NCBI GenBank assembly: GCA_900549845.1
Contig: URPT01000010.1
Location: 1 to 21,053, forward strand
Origin: an uncultured Veillonella sp.
GTDB lineage: Bacteria > Bacillota > Negativicutes > Veillonellales > Veillonellaceae
Length of the DNA: 21,053 nt
Direction: 5' to 3'
Below, one piece after another: positions 13,927 to 21,053 of the stretch; the stretch's first letter is position 1, and the number at the start of each line of letters is the position of its first letter. The translations under genes were made by a program, and so were the position numbers. The notes under the pieces are model-generated. The model did no database searches and was not told where the DNA came from. It saw only the letters and a list, made by a program, of their open reading frames with translations.

Positions 13927-15237
13927 ATGGATTTACAAGCAATTAAACAAGCAGCAGCAACTTATGGACCAGCGATGACCAAGTTCTTACGTGAAATCGT
14001 AGCATTCCCTGGTGAAAGTGCAGAAGAAAAAGAGCACGTTCAACGCATTGAAAAAGAAATGAAAGATCTTGGCTTCGACGAAGTTGAAGTAGACCCAATG
14101 GGTAACATTCTTGGTTACATGGGTACTGGTAAAACACTTATTGCCTTCGACGCTCATATCGATACAGTAGGTATTGGTAATCGCGATAACTGGAATTTCG
14201 ATCCTTATGAAGGTTTCGAAGATGAAACTAAAATCGGTGGTCGTGGTGTATCCGACCAATTAGGTGGTATCGTATCCGCTGTATACGGCGCTAAAATCAT
14301 GAAAGACTTAGGTCTTTTAAGTGATAAATATCGCGTACTTGTTGTAGGTACAGTTCAAGAAGAAGACTGCGATGGTCTTTGCTGGGAATACATGATTAAA
14401 GAACGCAATATTCGTCCTGAATTCGTAGTATCCACTGAACCAACTGACGGCGGTATCTACCGTGGCCAACGTGGTCGTATGGAAATCCGCGTAGACGTAC
14501 AAGGCGTATCTTGCCACGGTTCTGCTCCTGAACGCGGTGACAACGCAATTTACAAAATGGCAGATATTCTTCAAGATATTCGTGACTTGAATGCTAACTC
14601 TGCTGATGAAAGCACAGCAATTAAAGGCCTTGTAAAAATGCTTGATCCTAAATTCAACCCAGACCACTACGAAGAAGCTCGCTTCTTAGGTCGCGGTACT
14701 GTAACTACTTCCCAAATCTTCTACACTTCTCCAAGCCGTTGTGCAGTAGCTGACTCTTGTGCCGTTTCCTTGGACCGTCGTATGACAGCTGGCGAAACAT
14801 GGCAATCCTGCTTGGCAGAAATCGAAGCTTTACCACATGTTAAAGAATATGGTGCAAAAGTATCCATGTACGAATATGCTCGTCCATCCTGGACTGGTTT
14901 GACATATCCAATCGAATGTTACTTCCCAACTTGGGTAATTCCTAAAGATCACAAAGTAACAGAAGCTTTGGAAGAAGCATACACTAGCTTGTATGGTAAC
15001 GAACGTATCGGCGCTGAAGATACTGTTGAAATGCGTAAAGCTCGTCCATTGACTGATAAATGGACATTCTCCACAAATGGTGTTTCCATCATGGGCCGTA
15101 ATGGAATCCCTTGCATCGGCTTCGGTCCTGGCGCAGAAGCACAAGCACATGCTCCTAACGAAATCACATGGAAACAAGACCTTGTAACATGTGCAGCTGT
15201 ATATGCATTATTACCATCCGTATACTGCAAAGACTAA
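13927..15237 (+). CDS. ygeY: YgeY-family M20 metallohydrolase
   Basis: A 436-residue zinc hydrolase of the M20/ArgE/DapE type. Metal ligands are visible: His77 and the following Asp79 (HID), bridging Asp110 (SDQLGG), Glu145-Glu146 (VQEED), Glu171 (STEPTD) and His408 (AHAPNE). The dimerisation lid lies roughly between residues 180 and 300. The family is named selenium metabolism-linked because it travels with YgfK, SsnA and selenium-dependent hydroxylases. In the purine/urate route it is expected to cleave an amide or ureide bond, but the exact substrate is not shown. The chain is longer than E. coli YgeY (about 400). Codons are unusually C-ending (TTC, GAC, ATC) compared with neighbours, suggesting high expression. 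A TTAGGAGG ribosome site overlaps the ygeX stop. Confidence 0.92.
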   Translation: MDLQAIKQAAATYGPAMTKFLREIVAFPGESAEEKEHVQRIEKEMKDLGFDEVEVDPMGNILGYMGTGKTLIAFDAHIDTVGIGNRDNWNFDPYEGFEDETKIGGRGVSDQLGGIVSAVYGAKIMKDLGLLSDKYRVLVVGTVQEEDCDGLCWEYMIKERNIRPEFVVSTEPTDGGIYRGQRGRMEIRVDVQGVSCHGSAPERGDNAIYKMADILQDIRDLNANSADESTAIKGLVKMLDPKFNPDHYEEARFLGRGTVTTSQIFYTSPSRCAVADSCAVSLDRRMTAGETWQSCLAEIEALPHVKEYGAKVSMYEYARPSWTGLTYPIECYFPTWVIPKDHKVTEALEEAYTSLYGNERIGAEDTVEMRKARPLTDKWTFSTNGVSIMGRNGIPCIGFGPGAEAQAHAPNEITWKQDLVTCAAVYALLPSVYCKD

Positions 15238-15310
15238 TATCATATACATTGAATTAGATCTATTTAAAATGGACATCATTAGAACATAGTTCATAACTAC
15301 AAATTTAATA

Positions 15311-15338
15311 CGGTACCTCACCATATGATGAGGTACCG
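15311..15338 (+). repeat. 10-bp hairpin between ygeY and ygeW
   Basis: CGGTACCTCA (15311-15320) and its exact complement (15329-15338) surround an eight-base loop. There is no T tract on either side, so it is not an intrinsic terminator. It may stabilise or mark processing of the ygeX-ygeY mRNA, or be an operator. The rest of 15238-15392 shows no good promoter. Confidence 0.55.
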
Positions 15339-15392
15339 AATAAAGTTAGATTCTAAGTAGCCCTTTAGGGAATTGAAAGAGAGGACTTACAG

Positions 15393-16586
15393 ATGACAGA
15401 CTTCAATAAAAGTATTGAAACTTTAAAAGGCTTAGACGTTAGCAAAATGTACGGCGAAGATTTCTTCCTTACATGGGAAAAATCTGAAGATGAATTAAAA
15501 GGTGTTTGGGCAGTAGCTGATGCGTTGCGTGCTCTTAGAGAACGCAATATTTCCACTAAAGTATTCGACAGCGGCCTTGGCATTTCCTTATTCCGTGATA
15601 ACTCTACAAGAACTCGCTTCTCCTTCGCTTCTGCTTGTAACCTATTAGGTCTTGAAGTTCAAGACTTGGATGAAGGTAAATCCCAAATTGCTCACGGTGA
15701 AACAGTTCGTGAAACAGCTAACATGATTTCCTTCATGGCTGATGTTATCGGTATCCGCGATGATATGTACATCGGTAAAGGTAATGCTTACATGCATCAA
15801 GTATCCGATGCAGTAAAAGAAGGTCACGAAGATGGCGTATTAGAACAACGTCCTACACTTGTAAACTTACAATGCGATATCGATCATCCAACACAAATCA
15901 TGGCTGATGCAGCTCATATCATCAAAGAATTTGGTGGTGTAGAAAACCTTAAAGGTAAAAAACTTGCTATGACTTGGGCGTACTCTCCATCTTATGGTAA
16001 ACCTTTATCCGTACCTCAAGGTGCTATTGGTTTATTCACTCGTCTAGGTATGGAAGTTGTATTAGCACATCCAGAAGGCTACGAAGTAATGCCAGAAGTT
16101 GAAGAAATCGCTAAGAAACAAGCTGAAGAAAGTGGCGGTTCCTTCCGTAGAACTAACGATATGAAGGACGCTTTCAAAGATGCAGATATCGTATATCCTA
16201 AGAGCTGGGCTCCATTTGGTGCGATGGAAAAACGTACGAAACTATATGGCGAAAACGACCATGAAGGCATTAAAGCATTAGAAAAAGTTCTTCTTGAAGA
16301 AAATGGTAAACATAAAGATTGGGCATGTACTGAAGAGATGATGAGTCTCACTAAAGACGGTAAAGCTCTTTACTTACATTGCTTACCAGCAGATATTACA
16401 GGTGTAAGTTGTGAAGAAGGCGAAGTAGATGCAACAGTATTCGATCGCTATCGCGTACCTCTTTATAAAGAAGCAAGCTACAAACCATATGTTATTGCAG
16501 CTATGATCTTCTTAAGCAAATTTAAGAATCCTGTAGAAACCTTAAAAGAATTAGAGCGGAAGGGAACTGACCGAGTTCAACCGTAA
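15393..16586 (+). CDS. ygeW: YgeW-type knotted carbamoyltransferase
   Basis: A 397-residue enzyme of the aspartate/ornithine carbamoyltransferase superfamily. The carbamoyl-phosphate loop is STRTR at 71-75, and HCLPAD is at 329-334. The segments between, such as GIRDDMYIGKGNAYMHQV and LVNLQCDIDHPTQIMAD, are typical of YgeW rather than ArgF. In the ureide route it is thought to work towards phosphorolysis of a ureido compound (a carbamoylated 2,3-diaminopropionate), giving carbamoyl phosphate for the carbamate kinase next door; the substrate is inferred. E. coli YgeW has nearly the same length. GAGG (15381-15384) precedes the ATG by eight bases. Codon choice is biased as in ygeY. A terminator follows it inside the cluster. 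Confidence 0.93.
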   Translation: MTDFNKSIETLKGLDVSKMYGEDFFLTWEKSEDELKGVWAVADALRALRERNISTKVFDSGLGISLFRDNSTRTRFSFASACNLLGLEVQDLDEGKSQIAHGETVRETANMISFMADVIGIRDDMYIGKGNAYMHQVSDAVKEGHEDGVLEQRPTLVNLQCDIDHPTQIMADAAHIIKEFGGVENLKGKKLAMTWAYSPSYGKPLSVPQGAIGLFTRLGMEVVLAHPEGYEVMPEVEEIAKKQAEESGGSFRRTNDMKDAFKDADIVYPKSWAPFGAMEKRTKLYGENDHEGIKALEKVLLEENGKHKDWACTEEMMSLTKDGKALYLHCLPADITGVSCEEGEVDATVFDRYRVPLYKEASYKPYVIAAMIFLSKFKNPVETLKELERKGTDRVQP

Positions 16587-16596
16587 AGTAAAGTTT

Positions 16597-16626
16597 AGGG
16601 GCCATCCGTGATGATGGCTCCTTTTT
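16597..16626 (+). terminator. intrinsic terminator between ygeW and carbamate kinase
   Basis: AGGGGCCATC (16597-16606) pairs with GATGGCTCCT (16613-16622) with one G-U pair, followed by TTTTT. No good promoter lies between it and the kinase gene (only 29 bases remain). Downstream genes must therefore be read through it or start from a promoter inside ygeW. Confidence 0.85.
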
Positions 16627-16639
16627 ATTCTAAATAGTT

Positions 16640-16656
16640 TGTTATGAGGCATAACA
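16640..16656 (+). promoter_or_regulatory. hairpin holding the carbamate kinase ribosome site
   Basis: GTTATG (16641-16646) and CATAAC (16650-16655) pair perfectly around AGG (16647-16649). One more pair uses the A of the ATG at 16656. The ribosome site GAGG is thus mostly in the triloop and stem. Confidence 0.5.
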
Positions 16657-17591
16657 TGAAAAAAAGAGTTGTAGTAGCATTAGGCGGGAATGCATTAGGT
16701 AATTCCCTTCCAGAACAAAAAATTGCCGTAAAAAGTACAGCTAAAACAATTATTGATTTAGTAGAAGCCAATTGTGATGTAGTAGTAACGCATGGCAATG
16801 GTCCTCAAATCGGTATGATCAACAATGCGATGGCTGCATTGACACGTGAAGTAAAAGGTCAACCAAATACACCATTGTCTGTATGTGTGGCTATGAGCCA
16901 AGCATATATTGGATATGACTTACAAAATGCGCTTCACGAAGAATTGTTAAATCGTGGTATTGAACATTTGCCAACCATGACAATGGTTACGCAAGTATTA
17001 GTTGATCAAAATGACCCTGGTTTTAAAAATCCTACAAAACCAATTGGTCACTTTATGACTAAAGAAGAAGCTGAATATGCAGAAAAAAATTACGATTATG
17101 TTGTAAAAGAGGATGCTGGCCGCGGTTATCGCCGTGTAGTAGCATCCCCAGCACCTAAAGAAATTATCGAAATCGAAGCGATTAAAGGCTTAGTAGGTAA
17201 ACAATTAATCGTTGCTTGTGGCGGTGGCGGTATCCCTGTAACTAGAGAAGGTAATGAACTTCATGGTGCAGCAGCCGTTATTGATAAAGACTGGACTAGT
17301 AGCTTGTTAGCACAAGAAATTGATGCTGATGTACTTGTTATCTTAACAGCGGTTGAAAAAGTAGCCATTAATTTTGGTAAAGAAAATGAAAAATGGCTTG
17401 ATGAAATCACAGTTGCAGAAGCTAAAGAATATGCAGCAGCAGGTGAATTCGCAGAAGGTTCTATGAAGCCAAAAGTTGAAGCTGCCATTGCATTTGCAGA
17501 ATCTAAAAAAGGCCGTGTTTCCATTATCACATTATTAGAAAAATCTAAGGATGGTATAGCAGGAAAAACAGGTACGCGTATAGTATTATAA
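16656..17591 (+). CDS. arcC: carbamate kinase
   Basis: A 311-residue amino-acid-kinase-fold enzyme that makes ATP, ammonia and CO2 from carbamoyl phosphate and ADP. VVVALGGNALG at the start, VVTHGNGPQIG, ACGGGGIPV and DKDWTSSLLA are family motifs, and the C-terminal region GSMKPKVEAAIAF is typical. An ATG at 16644 is in frame, but GAGG lies within the next bases and points to 16656, which also gives the usual N-terminus. No arginine deiminase gene is nearby. Placed between YgeW and SsnA, it corresponds to E. coli YqeA and probably harvests energy from ureide breakdown rather than from arginine. It lies just after a terminator and an RNA hairpin, so its expression may be tuned apart from ygeW. 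Confidence 0.95.
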   Translation: MKKRVVVALGGNALGNSLPEQKIAVKSTAKTIIDLVEANCDVVVTHGNGPQIGMINNAMAALTREVKGQPNTPLSVCVAMSQAYIGYDLQNALHEELLNRGIEHLPTMTMVTQVLVDQNDPGFKNPTKPIGHFMTKEEAEYAEKNYDYVVKEDAGRGYRRVVASPAPKEIIEIEAIKGLVGKQLIVACGGGGIPVTREGNELHGAAAVIDKDWTSSLLAQEIDADVLVILTAVEKVAINFGKENEKWLDEITVAEAKEYAAAGEFAEGSMKPKVEAAIAFAESKKGRVSIITLLEKSKDGIAGKTGTRIVL

Positions 17592-17643
17592 TAATATATA
17601 GATTTATAAGTATGCATCCAACGATTCGTTGGGGAGGTGCCCT

Positions 17644-18972
17644 ATGATTATATTAGGAAAAGGTACTGTAATTACTCGCGATACTGATAGACCTATCATT
17701 TATGATGGCGCTGTTGTTATTGACGGAACTCAGATTATTGATATTGGCGCATATGATGAATTATGCAAAACATATAAAGAGGCTGAAGTTATTGATGCTC
17801 ATGGCGGTTTGATTATGCCAGGCTTTATTAATGCACATCATCATATTTATTCCGCTCTTGCACGAGGCTTATCCTTACCAGGTCCAGCACCAACAAACTT
17901 TGGTGAAATTTTAGAAGGCCTATGGTTCTATTTAGATAATAAGCTGACAGCTCCAGATGTGAAGGCAAGCGCATTACTTACATATTTAGGTTGTATCGAA
18001 AATGGTGTAACTACTATTTTTGACCACCATGCAAGTTATGGCGAAACAGTTAATAGCCTATCTATTATTGCAGATGTAGCAAAACAGTTTGGTGTTCGCT
18101 CTTGTTTGTGCTACGAAGTGTCTGACCGTAACGGTGTTGATCAGATGAAAGCCGCTGTTGCAGAAAATGTACGTTTTGGTAAAGAGGCTAAAAAAGATCC
18201 ATCTAGACTCGCTGCTATGATGGGCTTACATGCATCCTTTACATTAAGTCCTGAAACATTAGATTATGTGAAAGCACAAAATGAAGACAAGTTAGGATAT
18301 CACGTTCATGTTGCTGAAGGCCCAGAAGATGTGGCAGATAGTAAAGAAAAATATGGCATGACACCTGTAAGACGACTTGTAGAAGCTGGTATTTTAGGAC
18401 CTAAGAGTATAGCTGGTCACTGCGTACACGTAACTGATCAAGATGTGGAATTATTAAAAGAATCTCAAGCTAAGGTTGTTCATAACCCTGAAAGTAACAT
18501 GGGTAATGCAGTAGGCACAACAGATATCTTGAAGCTTTTAGGTGCAGGTATCACAGTTGGCCTTGGTACAGATGGCTATACAAATGACATGCTCGAATCC
18601 TACAAAGTTGCAAATTGTCTTGTAAAACATGAGCAACATAAACCATATGTAGGCTGGGGAGAAGTTCCTCATATGCTATTTGAAAACAACCGTAAAATGG
18701 CGAATGAATTCTTTGATACTACAGTAGGCATCCTTAAAAAAGGTGCTGCAGCTGACGTAATCGTTCTTGATTACGCAGCACCAACACCACTTGATGAAAA
18801 TAACATCAATGGTCACTTATTATTCGGTGCTAATGGTATGTATGTGGTAACAACTATTAGTGATGGTGTACCACGTATGATTGACCGTAAATTACAAGGC
18901 ATCGACAAAGCTGAAGTAATGAACGAAGTTTTAGCAACATCTAAAGGTTTATGGAAACGACTAAACCCATAA
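17644..18972 (+). CDS. ssnA: SsnA-type amidohydrolase
   Basis: A 442-residue metal-dependent amidohydrolase or aminohydrolase, the same length as E. coli SsnA. The metal site is His65 and His67 (NAHHHIYSA). Later histidines lie in GYHVHVAEG and AGHCVHVTD, and the catalytic aspartate in GLGTDGYTNDM. The chain belongs with the chlorohydrolase/guanine deaminase-like group. It is a selenium-metabolism-linked member and is thought to hydrolyse a ring intermediate in purine breakdown; the precise substrate is unknown. A TTG at 17629 is in frame, but GGGGAGG (17631-17637) lies six bases before the ATG at 17644. A small inverted repeat (CCAACG at 17618-17623 with CGTTGG at 17627-17632) ends at the start of that ribosome site. 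Confidence 0.93.
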   Translation: MIILGKGTVITRDTDRPIIYDGAVVIDGTQIIDIGAYDELCKTYKEAEVIDAHGGLIMPGFINAHHHIYSALARGLSLPGPAPTNFGEILEGLWFYLDNKLTAPDVKASALLTYLGCIENGVTTIFDHHASYGETVNSLSIIADVAKQFGVRSCLCYEVSDRNGVDQMKAAVAENVRFGKEAKKDPSRLAAMMGLHASFTLSPETLDYVKAQNEDKLGYHVHVAEGPEDVADSKEKYGMTPVRRLVEAGILGPKSIAGHCVHVTDQDVELLKESQAKVVHNPESNMGNAVGTTDILKLLGAGITVGLGTDGYTNDMLESYKVANCLVKHEQHKPYVGWGEVPHMLFENNRKMANEFFDTTVGILKKGAAADVIVLDYAAPTPLDENNINGHLLFGANGMYVVTTISDGVPRMIDRKLQGIDKAEVMNEVLATSKGLWKRLNP

Positions 18973-19000
18973 CGCAAGCGCTTTAAAGGAGTGTGACATT

Positions 19001-20692
19001 ATGAGTGACATTATGTATCCGGTAAGTTTCGGAAAATTGATGAACCACATTATGACTGAGTACAAGATGTATAATCGTATTTACAATGTAAATAAAATTC
19101 ATCGTATCAATCATAAACAACGTTTACCAATGTTTGGTAAATCTATTGAAAATCCTGTAGGCCCAGCAGCAGGTCCTAATACACAGTTGGCACAAAACAT
19201 TGTGGCATCTTATGTAGCAGGTGCTCGTTGCATCGAATTAAAAACTGTACAAATTATGTACGGCGAAGAACTAGGTATTCCTAGACCTTGTATCTACTCT
19301 GTAGACGAAACATACAACGTAGAATGGTCTTCTGAATATAGCTGTGATGAAGCTGCTGATGAATATATCAAAGCATGGTTCGCTTTAAAATTAATCTCTA
19401 AAGAATTAGGATTAGGCGATCCAGATGGTTTCCTATTCATCATGAGTGTTGGTTACAACTTGGCTGGTATTAAGAGCCCAATGGTTGATAAATTTATCAA
19501 CACAATGCGCAGTGCATCTCAATCTCCTATGTGGGATACTTGTAAACAATGGTGCCTTGACCATGTAGATGAATTTGAACATATCGATGCTGATTATATC
19601 AACTCAATTAGTGATGAACTTTGCCAAGCAATTACATTGTCCACAATGCACGGTTGCCCAGCAGAAGAAATCGAATCGATTTGTTCTTACCTTATCAGTG
19701 AAAAAGGCCTTCATTTATACTTGAAATGCAATCCTACATTGTTAGGTCCAAAACGCATTAGAGAGTTATTAGATAATGCAGGCTTTGAATATATTGACTT
19801 TGAAGATCACCAATTCGAAGTTGACCTTCAATTTGATAAAGCTGTTCCAATGTTAGAACGTCTTATCGCTCTTGGTGAAAAACACAACAAGATCTTTGGC
19901 GTTAAATTGACAAATACATTCCCTGTACAAATTCACAACAATGAATTGCCAGGTGAGCAAATGTACATGTCTGGTAAATCCTTGTTACCTGTAACAATTG
20001 GGGTAGCTGAGCTCTTAAGTGCTCAATTCGGCGAACGCTTACCAATGTCTTACAGCGGTGGCGCTGTAAAACAAAATATCAAAGCTATCTTTGATTGTGG
20101 TATCTGGCCTGTAACAGTATGTACAATTCTTCTTCAAGGTGAAGGCTACAATACATTTAAAGGTTTAGCCGATGAAGTAGAATCTACTGATTACAACGCT
20201 GCTTTGAAAGTACATAAAGATCTAATCGCTAAACTTGCTAAAGATATTAGTGAAAATAAAATCTTCAAGAAGAGCGATGCAATGAAGAAAAAACGTGAAG
20301 CAATGCCATCCTTCCCAGGTACACGTAGTTCTGATTATCACTGCCGTGTAACATGTGGCTCTTGTGTTCGCGTATGTCCTAATAGATGTAATGAAGTCGT
20401 TACTGTAAATGATGCTAAATTGATTATCCATATTGATCAAAGCTGTAATGAATGTGGTAACTGTGCATGTCATTGCGTAGAACCTTGTCAACCATACAAG
20501 GATCGCATTACATTCTTCCACAATGCCGAAGCTTTAGCAGATAGTACAAATGATGGATTCTACATCACAGGCACTAGCTGTGGTTATCGCTTCAAAGGTG
20601 AAGAAGCCGTATGTGACATCGATGCATTACCTGAAGAATTGAAAGGAGTCGTACATGCCTTCTGTAAAGAGCATGTGTACTATGTATCATGA
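19001..20692 (+). CDS. ygfK: YgfK-like iron-sulfur protein, half-size form
   Basis: A 563-residue protein matching both ends of E. coli YgfK (annotated as putative selenate reductase subunit, about 1030 residues). The start MSDIMYPVSF, NPVGPAAGPNTQLAQNI, CIELKTVQIM and TLSTMHGCPAEEIE mark the dihydroorotate dehydrogenase-like barrel (residues ~1-400). The C-terminal part has two 4Fe-4S sites, CxxxCxxCxxxCP and CNECGNCACHC, then PYKDRITFF. The central GltD-like FAD/NAD(P)H module between these parts is absent; the junction is at about residues 405-445. The frame is intact, so this is not a broken gene. AAGGAG precedes the ATG by nine bases. In the family it is presumed to move electrons in selenium/molybdenum hydroxylase pathways; here it must take them from another protein. 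Confidence 0.9.
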   Translation: MSDIMYPVSFGKLMNHIMTEYKMYNRIYNVNKIHRINHKQRLPMFGKSIENPVGPAAGPNTQLAQNIVASYVAGARCIELKTVQIMYGEELGIPRPCIYSVDETYNVEWSSEYSCDEAADEYIKAWFALKLISKELGLGDPDGFLFIMSVGYNLAGIKSPMVDKFINTMRSASQSPMWDTCKQWCLDHVDEFEHIDADYINSISDELCQAITLSTMHGCPAEEIESICSYLISEKGLHLYLKCNPTLLGPKRIRELLDNAGFEYIDFEDHQFEVDLQFDKAVPMLERLIALGEKHNKIFGVKLTNTFPVQIHNNELPGEQMYMSGKSLLPVTIGVAELLSAQFGERLPMSYSGGAVKQNIKAIFDCGIWPVTVCTILLQGEGYNTFKGLADEVESTDYNAALKVHKDLIAKLAKDISENKIFKKSDAMKKKREAMPSFPGTRSSDYHCRVTCGSCVRVCPNRCNEVVTVNDAKLIIHIDQSCNECGNCACHCVEPCQPYKDRITFFHNAEALADSTNDGFYITGTSCGYRFKGEEAVCDIDALPEELKGVVHAFCKEHVYYVS

Positions 20693-21053
20693 TTATCATA
20701 CAACAAGGGGACTTGGTCTTAACTGATCGAATCCTTACCGGAGATTTACTTATCGATGGCGACAAAATTGTCGCCATTGATGAACACCTTTCTGTTCCAG
20801 AAGGTGCTGAAGTTATTAATGCAAAAGGTTGCTATGTATTCCCTGGATTTATAGATCCTCATACACACTTTCAGATGACAAATGCCTTAGCGTCTACTGC
20901 GGATGATTTTGATAGTGGCACAAAGGCTGCTATCCTTGGCGGGACTACTTCAATTATCAATTTTGCTTCTCCTGAGGAAGGCTCCCTTTGTAAAGGCTTA
21001 GAAGTTCACAAGGAGCGTGCCGCAGGGCATTGCTCCTGTGACTACAAATTCCA
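20689..21053 (+). CDS. hyuA: dihydropyrimidinase/hydantoinase-like amidohydrolase, 3' end missing
   Basis: The ATG overlaps the ygfK stop codon (ATGA), so translation is coupled; no separate ribosome site is clear. The first ~121 residues are visible and run off the window end. They begin MIIIQQGDLVL, continue to VFPGFIDPHTHF with the metal-binding HxH, and then GTKAAILGGTTSIINF, which is the start of the dihydropyrimidinase/D-hydantoinase barrel. The carbamylated lysine and remaining ligands lie outside the window. In E. coli the same cluster has HyuA (phenylhydantoinase). Its likely job is opening a hydantoin- or imidazolone-like ring during purine breakdown. Allantoinase is an alternative, but the neighbours favour HyuA. 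Confidence 0.88.
   Translation, partial: MIIIQQGDLVLTDRILTGDLLIDGDKIVAIDEHLSVPEGAEVINAKGCYVFPGFIDPHTHFQMTNALASTADDFDSGTKAAILGGTTSIINFASPEEGSLCKGLEVHKERAAGHCSCDYKF

Noticed and set aside
8407..15230. Many open frames on the minus strand inside glnS, ygeX and ygeY (for example 8407-8748, 13500-13889, 14830-15177)
   Set aside because: They lie entirely opposite well-supported genes, have no ribosome sites or recognisable domains, and follow from the codon pattern of the real genes.
19001..20692. ygfK as a frameshifted pseudogene
   Set aside because: The frame is intact, the iron-sulfur motifs at the far end are conserved, and hyuA is coupled to its stop codon, so a functional short form is more likely.
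1..21053. CRISPR arrays, insertion sequences, transposases, integrases or phage genes
   Set aside because: No regularly spaced repeats, transposase-like ORFs or terminal inverted repeats were seen.

Overview
The window is about 21 kb of low-GC, gene-dense bacterial DNA in which every supported gene lies on the + strand. The best guess is a Veillonella or a close relative in the Negativicutes. This rests on AT-rich coding style with strong AGGAGG ribosome sites, a short-chain flavodoxin resembling that of Megasphaera, an exported protein with a typical signal peptide, and a purine/ureide-type catabolic cluster (Veillonella are classical anaerobic purine fermenters). The genus is an inference; no 16S gene is present.

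Left part (1-1627): a molybdenum-cofactor group made of the end of a MOSC-domain gene, moaA, and a small unknown gene coupled to moaA. A single tRNA-Lys(CTT) gene follows (1702-1777), with a near-consensus promoter and its own terminator.

Middle part (1988-11692): mostly separate housekeeping units divided by clear intrinsic terminators. They are a small orphan protein, a DyP-type heme peroxidase, threonine synthase, an EamA permease, MscL with a C-terminal zinc ribbon, a D-2-hydroxyacid dehydrogenase followed by glutaminyl-tRNA synthetase, an exported orphan protein, and a DUF3793-flavodoxin pair behind a promoter with a Fur-like box.

Right part (11693-21053): a long regulatory region, then a YheO-type PAS/HTH regulator and genes matching the enterobacterial ygeW-ygeX-ygeY-yqeA-ssnA-ygfK-hyuA set. 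Here the order is regulator, ygeX, ygeY, ygeW, carbamate kinase, ssnA, ygfK, and hyuA cut by the window end. The set is linked in the literature to selenium-dependent molybdenum hydroxylases and to anaerobic purine/urate breakdown. In the inferred route, amidohydrolases (SsnA, HyuA, YgeY) open and trim ring-derived ureides. YgeW transfers or releases a carbamoyl group, carbamate kinase turns carbamoyl phosphate into ATP, and YgeX cleaves 2,3-diaminopropionate to pyruvate and ammonia. The xanthine-dehydrogenase-type and selenium genes expected with it are not in the window.

The most unusual points are a half-size YgfK (563 residues) without the central FAD/NAD(P)H module, control by a YheO-type regulator behind a dyad-rich promoter and leader, and hairpins that could hide ribosome-binding sites in front of the regulator and the carbamate kinase gene.
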